From contig JAIPBS010000001.1 in assembly GCA_021738625.1 (NCBI GenBank), positions 62,001 to 126,000 of the forward strand: 64,000 bases of DNA, read 5' to 3'. The notes beneath the pieces were generated by a model. The model had not been told where the DNA came from. It saw only the letters and a program-made list of their open reading frames with translations, and ran no database searches. Source of the stretch: Bacteroidales bacterium (lineage in GTDB: Bacteria; Bacteroidota; Bacteroidia; Bacteroidales; JAIOZK01). Of this stretch, positions 14,909 to 23,975 are shown one piece after another (position 1 is the first letter of the stretch; each line of letters starts with the position of its first letter). The translations under genes and the position numbers were made by a program.

Positions 14909-17785
14909 ATGAACCCAATAGGTACATATCTCAAAGAGTTCTCGTCCATTGCTGAAAAATACTTTCAAGAGAAGCTTTGGCTCAAAGAAAGATATGATTT
15001 CTTTCAGCTATTTTTTGAAAAAGAAAACATAGAAAAAGCTGATTGGAATGACTTTCAAAAGATGGGAAACAAATTACATTCTTTTACTTCACTTGCTATA
15101 GCCAAAAAAAATGCTTTAGGCAAACCCAACCATTCCATAGAACACTACCGAAATGCCTTCATATATATAAAGTACGGTGATGATCCTGTAAATGTCAAAA
15201 TAAATAATATTTTGGATGATACATCCGGTTTTCATCTCAAGTATTTCGGGCAAGCCACTTTAAGCGAACTTTTCGCGTATGCATTTCCCGACAAATACAC
15301 AATTTACAATAGAAGAGATATTGAAGCATTATCCTTTCTGGGTATTACTTTCAAGGAGAACCGAGGTGATGGCTTTGGGGATAAATTTCTTTTATATAAC
15401 AAGGCGCTACAACCAATCTTGCAGCAATATCAGAAAGTTGTTGGTCAACGATCCAATACTACTATCTCATTGGAAGTTGATCAATTTTTTTCGTGGTTAT
15501 ATGAAAAGCATATAAGCCCAATTAAAAATAGCTCTGAAGTTTATTACACCCTGCTTAGATTCATTAATCAAGCTAATACGGACAATCTCAAAAGGCAGGG
15601 ATACCCCCAAAAATACAATGGTCTAAATTTTCAGGTCAGTTTTGGTGCTGGTACTACAGGAAGAATACCATGGATGGCATTTCTGAAAGATCCCAATAAG
15701 GTCTCTGAAGGAATTTATCCAGTTTACCTCTATTACAAAGAATTTGACCTCTTAATACTTGCCTATGGTATGGGTGAAGCAACTGAACCAAAACACAGAT
15801 GGCCAAATGAAAAGGATCTTACATCAATAAAAGAATGGTTCAAAGTAAACAAAGATGCTAAACCCGAGAGGTATGGAGAATCCTATGTTAAAGCTATATA
15901 CGAGTTAGACAAAGAGCTTGATAGCAAGTCTATTGAGAATGACTTAAATGACCTGATCGATTATTACAAGAACATAGATTTTGAAGGAACGCCTGAAGAT
16001 GTCAAAACCACAGAGTTGAATTATTGGATAGTTGCCCCGGGACAATCCGCCAAGAGGTGGGAGGCGTTTTATAAGGAAGGAGTGATTGGAATTGGGTGGG
16101 ATCGCATGGGCAATCTGAAAAAATATGATTCGAAAGAGGAGATCAGAGATCAGCTTGCATTGACTTATCCAGAAAAAGGAGATAATCAAACCAATAATGC
16201 TCTTACTTTATGGAATTTTGCCAACAGCATCCAAATTGGTGATATCCTTATCCCCAAAAAGGGTAATTCAGAGTATTTGGGCTATGGTATAGTTGAATCG
16301 GATTATTACTACGATGAGGATGAAAAAGACTACAAAAGTTTGAGAAAGGTAATCTGGAAGAAAAAAGGAAAATGGCCTGATGAGCTTGGAACAATCGTTA
16401 CTAAAACCCTAACCAATATAACGCAATATCATGATTATGTTGACAGATTAATCAGGCTTATTGGAATTGAAAGAGAGTCTGAGGATCCTTCCAAAATCAA
16501 TTATTGGTGGGTTAATGCCAATCCAAAGAAATGGAAAATAACAGACTATGAGGTTGGGTATGAACAAACATATACTACTCACAACAGTGATGGGAACAAA
16601 AGGCGGCATTATGAAAATTTTGAAAAAGCAAAGCCCGGTGATTTGGCAATTGGATACGCAACAAGTCCTATAAAAAAAATTATGGGTGTATTCGAAATTA
16701 CTCAGGGAGTATATGTAGATGATGATGATGGCCAAGAAAAGATATCTTTTAAGATACAAAAACATCTGCCCAATCCCATTACTTGGAGTGAGGTTCTGCA
16801 AATAAAGCAGCTTTCAAATTCACAAGTTATCAAAAGCAATCAAGGAAGCATCTTCAGATTGACCAAACCAGAGTTTCAGGCTATAATTGGATATGACATT
16901 AAACAACAAAAGGAAGTAGAGCCATATTCCCAAAAGGATGCATTAAAGGAGCTATTCATTGAGGAAGACCAGTTTGAAAAAATACTTTCAAACCTTGAGT
17001 ACAAGAAAAATATCATTCTTCAGGGCTCTCCTGGCACTGGTAAAACATTTATGGCAAAGAAAATTGCCCACACAATGATGGAGGGAAAGGATGATAGTAA
17101 AATCGAGATGATCCAATTCCACCAGTCATATGCATACGAAGATTTTATTCAGGGATTTAGACCTCAGGAGGACGGTTCTTTTAAGCTTGAAAATGGTGTT
17201 TTCTATAGGTTTTGTAAGAAGGCACAATCTGATCCAGATAATAAGTACTTCTTTATCATTGACGAAATTAACCGAGGCAACCTGAGTAAAATCTTCGGGG
17301 AGTTAATGCTATTGATTGAATCAGACAAAAGGGGCGAATATGTGACACTCACCTATTCATCAGGGTTTGAAAGTAGATTCTTTATTCCTGATAACATATA
17401 TATCATAGGAACGATGAATACTGCTGATAGATCTTTGGCACTTTTAGACTATGCACTAAGACGGAGATTCTCATTTATAAATATTGAACCAATGTTTAAC
17501 CAGAAGTTTGAAGTGAATATCATCGATAATGGAGTTGATGAAGGTATTGCAAAGACAATTACAAAGAAACTTGGCAATTTAAATCTTGAAATATCTAAAG
17601 ACAGAAACCTTGGAAAAGGCTTTCGTATTGGGCATAGCTATTTTTGCACTATACCAAACCGTATTGGTGATGAGAACTGGTATCAAAACATTATCGATCA
17701 TGAAATAGCACCTTTATTGGAGGAATATTGGTATGATAAAAATGATAAGGCTGAAATCGAGATTAAAAGGTTAAAGGAACTATAA
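14909..17785 (+). CDS. mcrB: McrB-like AAA+ GTPase of a modification-dependent restriction system
   Basis: A 958-residue multidomain protein. Residues 1-180 form an unassigned domain with 'KYTIYNRRDIEALSFLG'. About 190-310 match the MrcB N-terminal domain (DUF3578; 'SFGAGTTGRIPWMAFL', 'LAYGMGEATEP'). About 365-520 hold a PUA/EVE-like module ('YWIVAPGQSAKRWEAFYKEG') and about 530-645 a second EVE-like module ('INYWWVNANPKKW'). The motor follows: Walker A 'GSPGTGKT' (706-713), Walker B 'FFIIDEINRGN' and the McrB-specific 'GTMNTADRS' plus arginine-finger 'ALRRRFSF'. McrB family motors hydrolyse GTP and drive cleavage of DNA with modified bases recognised by the N-terminal modules. The stop overlaps the start of mcrC by one base. 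It is AT-rich and follows tRNA-Asp. Confidence 0.9.
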   Translation: MNPIGTYLKEFSSIAEKYFQEKLWLKERYDFFQLFFEKENIEKADWNDFQKMGNKLHSFTSLAIAKKNALGKPNHSIEHYRNAFIYIKYGDDPVNVKINNILDDTSGFHLKYFGQATLSELFAYAFPDKYTIYNRRDIEALSFLGITFKENRGDGFGDKFLLYNKALQPILQQYQKVVGQRSNTTISLEVDQFFSWLYEKHISPIKNSSEVYYTLLRFINQANTDNLKRQGYPQKYNGLNFQVSFGAGTTGRIPWMAFLKDPNKVSEGIYPVYLYYKEFDLLILAYGMGEATEPKHRWPNEKDLTSIKEWFKVNKDAKPERYGESYVKAIYELDKELDSKSIENDLNDLIDYYKNIDFEGTPEDVKTTELNYWIVAPGQSAKRWEAFYKEGVIGIGWDRMGNLKKYDSKEEIRDQLALTYPEKGDNQTNNALTLWNFANSIQIGDILIPKKGNSEYLGYGIVESDYYYDEDEKDYKSLRKVIWKKKGKWPDELGTIVTKTLTNITQYHDYVDRLIRLIGIERESEDPSKINYWWVNANPKKWKITDYEVGYEQTYTTHNSDGNKRRHYENFEKAKPGDLAIGYATSPIKKIMGVFEITQGVYVDDDDGQEKISFKIQKHLPNPITWSEVLQIKQLSNSQVIKSNQGSIFRLTKPEFQAIIGYDIKQQKEVEPYSQKDALKELFIEEDQFEKILSNLEYKKNIILQGSPGTGKTFMAKKIAHTMMEGKDDSKIEMIQFHQSYAYEDFIQGFRPQEDGSFKLENGVFYRFCKKAQSDPDNKYFFIIDEINRGNLSKIFGELMLLIESDKRGEYVTLTYSSGFESRFFIPDNIYIIGTMNTADRSLALLDYALRRRFSFINIEPMFNQKFEVNIIDNGVDEGIAKTITKKLGNLNLEISKDRNLGKGFRIGHSYFCTIPNRIGDENWYQNIIDHEIAPLLEEYWYDKNDKAEIEIKRLKEL

Positions 17786-18825
17786 TGGAGATCCCCATTC
17801 GGAATATATATTACCTGCTTTGTTATGCTTGGGACAAATTGGAGGAGGGATCAAAGGTCGATGTTGGTTCGTCGGATTATAAATCTGCTGTAGATCTTTT
17901 TGCACGAGTGTTAGCCAATGGTAGCCGCCAATTATTCAAAAGGGGGCTGGAACGAGATTATAATCTTGTTTCGCAAGAATATACGGGAATAAAAGGCAAA
18001 ATAGGCTTTGGGACAACAATCAAAAAAAATCTGTTACCACAAGCAAAGACACATTGTGATTTTGATGAGTTTGAACACAACGTATTGACTAATCAGATAT
18101 TAAAGGCGACTCTGTTCAAGCTAACAAAAACAAAAGGGCTTGATGATAGGATCAAAGCAGAAGTATGGGAATGCTATCAAAGTCTTCCCATGGTTGATGA
18201 TATCGATATCCATCTAGAAGACTTCTCAAAAATAAGAATCCACCGAAATAATTCGTTCTACGAGTTTTTGCTAAAAATATGTAGAATACTATTTGAATCC
18301 ATTGTCATTGATGAGATTGAAGGGGAATATAAATTCAAAGAGTTCACTGGTAATACTCAAGCAATGTCCTCACTCTTCGAGGATTTTATAAGGAATTTTT
18401 ATAAACGAGAGCAGAAGATATTTCCGGTTGTTAGACGCGAGGATATTCGTTGGAATGCAACAGCTATTGGTGATAGTGACGAAGATTACTTGCCCAAAAT
18501 GCAAACCGATATCACATTAGAGTCCCCAAGTAGGAAGGTTGTAATTGATGCAAAATACTATCAAGAGACTCTCAGTTATCACTACAAAACCCTCAAGTTT
18601 CACTCAAATAATCTATATCAGCTCTTTTCTTATGTCAAGAATCTAGAAAAAGACCCCAGTAATGAAATGAACAAGAAATGCGAGGGTATTCTGCTTTACC
18701 CAACTATTAATAAAGAGTATGACGAATCATATGAAATCAGTGGTCATATAATCAGAGTAGCAACAATTAATTTAGCCGATAAATGGACCTTAATAAAGGC
18801 TCGACTTTTAAAACTTTTATATTAG
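17785..18825 (+). CDS. mcrC: McrC-like nuclease subunit
   Basis: A 346-residue partner of the upstream GTPase. The N-terminal half carries the McrC family region ('IPIRNIYYLLCYAWDKL', 'LVSQEYTGIKGKI', 'FDEFEHNVLTNQILKATL'). The C-terminal part contains a PD-(D/E)xK nuclease core with Asp242 in 'MQTDITLE' and Asp255-x-Lys257 in 'VVIDAKYY'. McrC stimulates GTP hydrolysis by the McrB ring and cuts the DNA. Translation is coupled to mcrB (TAATG-type overlap). The nuclease residues are intact, so the system is predicted to be active. It converges with the antiporter gene on its right. Confidence 0.92.
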   Translation: MEIPIRNIYYLLCYAWDKLEEGSKVDVGSSDYKSAVDLFARVLANGSRQLFKRGLERDYNLVSQEYTGIKGKIGFGTTIKKNLLPQAKTHCDFDEFEHNVLTNQILKATLFKLTKTKGLDDRIKAEVWECYQSLPMVDDIDIHLEDFSKIRIHRNNSFYEFLLKICRILFESIVIDEIEGEYKFKEFTGNTQAMSSLFEDFIRNFYKREQKIFPVVRREDIRWNATAIGDSDEDYLPKMQTDITLESPSRKVVIDAKYYQETLSYHYKTLKFHSNNLYQLFSYVKNLEKDPSNEMNKKCEGILLYPTINKEYDESYEISGHIIRVATINLADKWTLIKARLLKLLY

Positions 18826-18885
18826 TCAACATTTAATACTATTAAAATATTCTGGAAGTTTATTTAACTTTTTATGTTGTGAAAG

Positions 18886-19845
18886 TTAGTTCCCAACCAT
18901 ATACACCATATACACCAAATACCCAACATACCCCAACACCAGCAAGCCCGCTTCCCAGCGGTCGAGTTTTTTTTGCATCCCGGTAAACATAGCGATGAAC
19001 AGGAAAATCGTGCCGGCGGCCAGGATCACCAGGTCGATATTAAAGGAGGGATCGAAGACAATGGGACTGACCAGGGCGCTCATGCCCAGGATCAGGAAAA
19101 TGTTGAATATGTTAGAACCAATGATATTCCCAACTGCCAGGTCGATGTTTTTCTTAACGGCTGCCACGATGGATGTGGCCAGCTCGGGCAGTGAAGTCCC
19201 CACAGCCACAATAGTCAGTCCGATCAGCTTTTCACTCATGCCCAGATTGGTGGCGATTTTTATGGCATTGTCAACCACCAGACGGCCCCCGAACGTCAGG
19301 CCGGCCAGTCCGAGCAGGATGTAAACCCAGGTTTTCGGCAGGGAATAAGTTTTCGCCTCCGACAATGGCAAAGTACTGTCTTTTCCCAGTTGCTTGTAAA
19401 CATAAAACAAAAATGCACTGAAAAACAGCAACAACAGCAAACCGTCGAATCGCGACAGGATCAACCCCTGAACGGGCAGGATCACATTTGCCAGCAGCAT
19501 CAGCACCAAAATCGACAGAAGCGAAAAGGGAATTTCTTTCCACACCGTTGTGGACTGCACTCTTATCGGGGTGATCAGCCCGGCTATGCCCAGGATCACA
19601 AAAAGGTTCATGATGTTGCTCCCGATCACATTGCCGAAAACGATGTCGTTGAGGCCCTGGTATGATGCGAAGGTGTTGATGACCAGCTCCGGGGCCGAGG
19701 TGCCGAAGGCCACAATGGTCAGGCCGATGGCCAGATCGGGCACGTGATATCTTTTGGCAAGGCAGGAAGCTCCGCCAACCGTCAGGTCTGCTCCTTTGAT
19801 CAGCAGGATAAAACCAAGTATGAGTAAAAGGATCTGAGCAAACAT
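18886..19845 (-). CDS. Na+/Ca2+-type cation antiporter (CaCA family, YrbG-like)
   Basis: An inner-membrane cation/proton or sodium exchanger with about ten transmembrane segments. The two inverted alpha-repeats are clear: 'GTSAPELVINTFAS' with 'GNVIGSNIMNL' and 'GTSLPELATSIVAA' with 'GNIIGSNIFNI', which carry the ion-binding Glu and Asn residues. I prefer the start at 19845 (MFAQILLL) over the in-frame ATG 39 bases upstream because it places the first transmembrane segment at the N-terminus, as in the family. The mature length of 319 residues is typical. Confidence 0.9.
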   Translation of the reverse strand: MFAQILLLILGFILLIKGADLTVGGASCLAKRYHVPDLAIGLTIVAFGTSAPELVINTFASYQGLNDIVFGNVIGSNIMNLFVILGIAGLITPIRVQSTTVWKEIPFSLLSILVLMLLANVILPVQGLILSRFDGLLLLLFFSAFLFYVYKQLGKDSTLPLSEAKTYSLPKTWVYILLGLAGLTFGGRLVVDNAIKIATNLGMSEKLIGLTIVAVGTSLPELATSIVAAVKKNIDLAVGNIIGSNIFNIFLILGMSALVSPIVFDPSFNIDLVILAAGTIFLFIAMFTGMQKKLDRWEAGLLVLGYVGYLVYMVYMVGN

Positions 19846-19982
19846 GCCTGCAAATTTACCTGTTGTTTTGTAAACAATAAACACATTTGCAATGTTTTCC
19901 TTTTGGATTTGATTTGTTCTTATTGCGGCTAAATCAATCCATCACGGCAGGATTTTCGCGGGCATCAATAAAAACCATCGTT

Positions 19983-21377
19983 ATGAAAACAAAAATTACC
20001 AGCATCATTATCCTACTTTTTACATTTTTACAAACCCAGGCTCAACCCAATATCAACCTGATTGAGTTTGCCACCGGGCTGAACAACCCGCTTTCGATCG
20101 CCCATGCCGGCGACAGCAGATTGTTTGTGGTGGAACAGGAAGGTTACATCCAAATTGTGGATTCCAATGGACAGATCAACTCATCCCCCTTTCTCGACAT
20201 CACTGACCGGGTAACCAGCGGCGGTGAGCAGGGATTGCTCGGATTGGCTTTTCATCCCGATTACAGCAGCAACGGATATTTCTATGTTAACTACACCGAT
20301 AATAGCGGCAATACCAGCATTTCCCGTTTTAGCGTTAGCGGAAGCAATCCCGACAGCGCCCTGCCTTTGAGCGAGATGCAGTTGCTGAGTGTGGAACAGC
20401 CGTTCACCAATCACAATGGCGGCAATCTGCTCTTCGGCCCCGACAGTTATCTTTATATCGGCCTGGGTGATGGCGGCAGCGGAGGCGACCCGCAAAACAA
20501 TGCACAAGACCTTTCTGTTTACCTAGGGAAAATGCTGCGCATCGATGTGGATGGCGGTAATCCTTACGGAATCCCTGCCGATAACCCCTTTGTTGATGAG
20601 CCCGAAGCGCTCGACGAAATCTGGGCCTGGGGACTGAGAAACCCCTGGCGATTCAGCTTTGACGCAGAAACCGGGGATTTGTGGACGGCGGACGTTGGAC
20701 AGAATGCATATGAAGAAGTGAACTTTCAGCCTGCAGCCAGCGATGGTGGCGAAAACTATGGGTGGAGATGTTACGAAGGCACCCATGAATACAATACCAG
20801 CGGATGCGGCCCGGCTTCCGATTATACTTTCCCGGCTTTTGAATATGCACACGATACCAGCGGCGGCTGTTCGGTTACAGGAGGGGTGGTTTACCGCGGA
20901 AGCAATTACCCGGGTATGGCCGGGCATTATTTTTTCTCCGATTACTGCAATGACAAGCTTTGGTCGCTGACCGGCAGCGAAGGCGACTGGGAAGTGCATT
21001 ATCACGGGCAATTTGGCGGCAACAGTTTCAGCGCTTTCGGCGAGGATGTGAATGGTGAGATCTATATTGCAGGAATTCAAAGCGGTATTATCTACCGGAT
21101 CGTTGACGAATCGGGCATGGGTGTGCCGGGTTCTTCAATTGACAACATACCATATATTTTTCCTAACCCTGCCAGGGATCACATATGGATCGATTATAAA
21201 GTAGCCATGGAAAACGTGCATATTCAGCTTCGAAATATAAAAGGCCAGATGATTTACAGAAGCAAACTTGCGGAGGCCGGTAAAAAAATATCCCTTGAGC
21301 AACTGGGAGCCGGCATCTACCTTGTTCAGCTGAAAACCCAGGATAAGGTGTTCTCACAAAAACTTATGATTTACTGA
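19983..21377 (+). CDS. PQQ-dependent sugar dehydrogenase family protein secreted by T9SS
   Basis: A 464-residue secreted protein starting at the ATG at 19983, which yields the signal peptide 'MKTKITSIIILLFTFLQTQA'. The body is a glucose/sorbosone dehydrogenase (GSDH) six-bladed propeller: 'FATGLNNPLSIAHAGD', 'EQGLLGLAFHPDY', 'NHNGGNLLFGPDSYLYIGLG', 'WGLRNPWRFSFD' and 'DVGQNAYEEVNF'. Such enzymes oxidise aldoses using PQQ and calcium, though many homologues have no known substrate. The last 75 residues ('YIFPNPARDHIWIDY' to 'QKLMIY') form a type A Por secretion sorting domain, which sends the protein across the outer membrane. PQQ synthesis genes are not in the window. Confidence 0.87.
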   Translation: MKTKITSIIILLFTFLQTQAQPNINLIEFATGLNNPLSIAHAGDSRLFVVEQEGYIQIVDSNGQINSSPFLDITDRVTSGGEQGLLGLAFHPDYSSNGYFYVNYTDNSGNTSISRFSVSGSNPDSALPLSEMQLLSVEQPFTNHNGGNLLFGPDSYLYIGLGDGGSGGDPQNNAQDLSVYLGKMLRIDVDGGNPYGIPADNPFVDEPEALDEIWAWGLRNPWRFSFDAETGDLWTADVGQNAYEEVNFQPAASDGGENYGWRCYEGTHEYNTSGCGPASDYTFPAFEYAHDTSGGCSVTGGVVYRGSNYPGMAGHYFFSDYCNDKLWSLTGSEGDWEVHYHGQFGGNSFSAFGEDVNGEIYIAGIQSGIIYRIVDESGMGVPGSSIDNIPYIFPNPARDHIWIDYKVAMENVHIQLRNIKGQMIYRSKLAEAGKKISLEQLGAGIYLVQLKTQDKVFSQKLMIY

Positions 21378-21437
21378 TAAATTTCAAAAGACGGCAGTTG
21401 ATAAAGTGATTTATCGATTCAGCCCGAATAATGCGGG

Positions 21438-22754
21438 TTAGCTTCCCGATGTCACATCCAGTTTGATCCTGATCTCGGTTCCGTTTTTTATTTCCTTGTT
21501 AAACTCATAGCTTCCGTTGATGGAATTCACCCGACTTATGATGTTACGCAGCCCCATGCCGCCTTTCTTTTCATGCAGCACTCTGTCGATATCGAATCCC
21601 TGCCCGTCGTCGTGATAGGTGAGAATGAGCTTGCGGTTAAGCATTTCAAGTACAATTTGGATGTATTGTGCACCGGCATGTTTGATGGTGTTGTTGATCA
21701 GCTCGGTAACGATACGGTACATGACCAGTTCCAACGTGCTGTCGAATTTCTCCTCCACGTCGATGGTTTTGAAATGTATGACCACCTGCTGGGTTTTATT
21801 GATTTTCGAGATGAATGACTCAAGTGATCTGATCAAGCCGTAATTGCTTATGATATTGGGAGTAATATTGTTGGAGATGGTCCGGATACTGCCTACGGCT
21901 TCATCCACCAGTTCGTTGGTGTACTGGATGTACTCTTTCTTTTCCTTTTCGCTGATGGATTCGGCTTCAAGCTCATTCACATACAGTTTCACTGTTGAAA
22001 GTAGTGGCCCCAGTCCATCGTGCAGGTCCTTGGCAAAACGTTTTCTTTCACGCTCTTCAGTGTCGATCATGGTTTTCAGGATGCGCTTTTGCATTTCTTT
22101 TCTTTCGGTGATCTCGCGTGCGATGCAAATCAAATATTTTTCAGTTGCAAAGCTCAGAAAGCGGGCATTGATCTCAACAGGGATCAAACCGCCGTCCTTG
22201 CTGAGGTATTCTGCTTCGATGATATATTTACCGCTCTCATTCAGGTTTTCAAGTATATCACTTAAAAATATATCAGTATAGCGTGAAGAAACAATTTGGT
22301 TGATGTTTTTAGTAAGCAGTTCCGTTTTGGTATACCCCAGGACCTCGCTGGCCGTTTGGTTGGTTTCTATGATGTTGCCCCTGAAATCGAATGCAAAAAT
22401 GATATCGGTGGTGCTGTTGAACAGCGTCCTGAATCTTTGTTCGGAGATCTTCCGAATGTCTTCTGTTTTTTTATATGAATGCAGAACCCTCGCGATCAGC
22501 ATCACGCCAATGGTCAGCAGGATGGAGATCATCACCCCAAAAAGGTAACCCAGCATGTCCAGTATGATAAGATCGTTATAGCTTTTGAGCAGGTTGGCCA
22601 ACTCCATGCTATGCCGGGCAGCCAGAAAAAGCATGGCAATTGAGATCAGCAACCAGGCTACCGGCCCCCTTGAAATCCGGATCAGCCGGAAAGCTATATA
22701 TGCCGCGATCAGCTGAAGGATTATGCTAAGGATGAGTAATAGGATGATGATCAT
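21438..22754 (-). CDS. PAS-domain sensor histidine kinase, NarX-like output
   Basis: A 438-residue membrane kinase. About three transmembrane segments occupy residues 1-95. A PAS domain follows at about 105-225 ('RFRTLFNSTTDIIFAFD' to 'REITERKEM'). The HisKA_3 dimerisation box 'ERKRFAKDLHDGLGPLLS' carries the phosphoacceptor His. The catalytic domain shows the N-box 'ELINNTIKHA', 'DDGQGFD' and 'GGMGLRNI'. Kinases of this class normally pair with NarL/LuxR-type regulators. None is adjacent, but two lie elsewhere in the window (38446, 43431). The signal is unknown. The next gene, for an MscS-type channel, lies 36 bases upstream on the same strand, so they may be co-transcribed. Confidence 0.9.
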   Translation of the reverse strand: MIIILLLILSIILQLIAAYIAFRLIRISRGPVAWLLISIAMLFLAARHSMELANLLKSYNDLIILDMLGYLFGVMISILLTIGVMLIARVLHSYKKTEDIRKISEQRFRTLFNSTTDIIFAFDFRGNIIETNQTASEVLGYTKTELLTKNINQIVSSRYTDIFLSDILENLNESGKYIIEAEYLSKDGGLIPVEINARFLSFATEKYLICIAREITERKEMQKRILKTMIDTEERERKRFAKDLHDGLGPLLSTVKLYVNELEAESISEKEKKEYIQYTNELVDEAVGSIRTISNNITPNIISNYGLIRSLESFISKINKTQQVVIHFKTIDVEEKFDSTLELVMYRIVTELINNTIKHAGAQYIQIVLEMLNRKLILTYHDDGQGFDIDRVLHEKKGGMGLRNIISRVNSINGSYEFNKEIKNGTEIRIKLDVTSGS

Positions 22755-22790
22755 ATCAGCAAGCTTTTCATTACAAAGCTATGGAAAAAA

Positions 22791-23636
22791 TCAGGAGGAT
22801 GCCCTGAAGTCGCTTTTAATGTGCAGGTCCCGCTGCGGAAATGGAATGGTGATTTTGTGTTCACGAAATGCCCGGTCAATTGCGAAACGCAAATCACTTT
22901 TAATATTCTCCACCTCGAATGAACTGGTAGTCCAGAAAAACAACTGAAAATCCAGGGAGGAATTTCCGAAATCGAGAAAGCGAACAAAGGCTTTGGGATC
23001 GTGGGTGATATCTTTGTTGTCTTTGGCTACTTTAAGCAACACCTTTTCAACCAGTTGCACATCCGATCCGTAGGCCACGCCCACATCCACATGAAAGCGG
23101 GTTTTTTGTTCCATATGGCTCCAGTTCACCACCCGGTCGTCGATGAAATAGGAATTGGGAACGATTGTGATGATGTTGTCGCGCGTCCTGATCTTGGAGG
23201 TGCGCAGGCCGATCTGTTCCACCCGCCCAATCATGTCGCTTTCCAGTTCCACCACATCGCCCACTTTCAGGTTTCTTTCAAACAACATGAAGACACCTGA
23301 AACAATGTCCCGGAAAATTTGCTGCAAACCCAAACCCAGGCCAACCAGCAGGGCGGCCGAACCGGCAATGAGCAGGGTGAGATTCACCCCAATGGTTTCC
23401 AGGATCAGGATGATGGCAAATACCCACAACAGATATTTGATGATCAGAAAAATGGAATTCCCAGTTCCTTTTTCGATTCTGGTGTTTTTGATCTGCCGGT
23501 CGATCAGCCGTTTGAACACGTAAGTGAAAACCCAGATGGCCAGCAGGATGCCGATGATGATCAGGATATGATAAACGGTTACATCGATATTCTTGGTGTC
23601 GATGATTTTGTAGTTGATGATTTCCTTGAGGGTCAT
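22791..23636 (-). CDS. Small-conductance mechanosensitive channel, MscS family
   Basis: A 281-residue inner-membrane channel that releases solutes on hypo-osmotic shock. There are two to three N-terminal transmembrane helices and the pore helix 'GSAALLVGLGLGLQQIFRDI' rich in Gly/Ala. The MscS beta domain 'NLKVGDVVELESDMIGRVEQ' contains 'RTRDNIITIVPNSYFIDDRV'. The C-terminal alpha/beta domain ends 'ITIPFPQRDLHIKSD', the usual family tail. The length is normal. Confidence 0.92.
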   Translation of the reverse strand: MTLKEIINYKIIDTKNIDVTVYHILIIIGILLAIWVFTYVFKRLIDRQIKNTRIEKGTGNSIFLIIKYLLWVFAIILILETIGVNLTLLIAGSAALLVGLGLGLQQIFRDIVSGVFMLFERNLKVGDVVELESDMIGRVEQIGLRTSKIRTRDNIITIVPNSYFIDDRVVNWSHMEQKTRFHVDVGVAYGSDVQLVEKVLLKVAKDNKDITHDPKAFVRFLDFGNSSLDFQLFFWTTSSFEVENIKSDLRFAIDRAFREHKITIPFPQRDLHIKSDFRASS

Positions 23637-23752
23637 AGATGCTGCTTTGATATTTGTAAAGATAAGGAATTATGGGAAAGGGGAAAAGAGTTATAAGTTA
23701 CAGGTTATCGTAGTCTCAAGAATCCAAAAGGACAAAAATTAACACAAACGCC
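23637..23752. other. Leader region of the MscS gene
   Basis: Short AT-rich stretch between the channel gene and the terminator of tRNA-Glu. Nothing further can be named in it. Confidence 0.4.
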
Positions 23753-23782
23753 AAAAAAAAAGCCGCCCTTTTTCTGAGCGGC
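23753..23782 (-). terminator. Rho-independent terminator of tRNA-Glu
   Basis: Read on the minus strand, GCCGC (23782-23778) pairs with GCGGC (23766-23762), extended by A-T pairs, and is followed by nine T residues (23761-23753). It lies just 3' of the tRNA. Confidence 0.75.
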
Positions 23783-23788
23783 TTTTCG

Positions 23789-23863
23789 TACTCCCAAGGG
23801 GATTTGAACCCCTGTTACCAGGATGAAAACCTGGCGTCCTAGGCCAGACTAGACGATGGGAGC
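23789..23863 (-). tRNA. tRNA-Glu (TTC)
   Basis: On the minus strand the acceptor GCTCCCA pairs with TGGGAGT, the anticodon stem CCAGG/CCTGG encloses TTTTCAT with anticodon TTC, and the T-arm is AGGGG-TTCAAAT-CCCCT. No CCA is encoded, unlike tRNA-Asp at 14460. Confidence 0.95.
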
Positions 23864-23878
23864 GTCATTTTGAGGCTG

Positions 23879-23907
23879 CAAAAATAATAATTTTTTTTAA
23901 CCCACAA
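23879..23907 (-). promoter_or_regulatory. Promoter of tRNA-Glu (TTG-N18-TATTTTTG)
   Basis: On the minus strand TTG (23907-23905) is followed after 18 bases by TATTTTTG (23886-23879), matching the Bacteroidota consensus. It lies 15 bases upstream of the tRNA 5' end. Confidence 0.65.
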
Positions 23908-23975
23908 GGATTTTTGACAAATTTTGAAAAACTTTTGCTGCTTTTTTCTACGCAAAAAGCATTCCTGAGACCGGC

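Noticed and set aside
14460-18885. Integrative island with tRNA-Asp attachment sites around mcrBC
   Set aside because: No integrase and no direct repeat of the tRNA 3' end is visible at the right border, so site-specific integration cannot be claimed.
18865-18888. Terminator between mcrC and the antiporter gene
   Set aside because: The TAACTTT/AAAGTTA hairpin is short, AT-only in large part and overlaps the antiporter stop codon; support is too weak.
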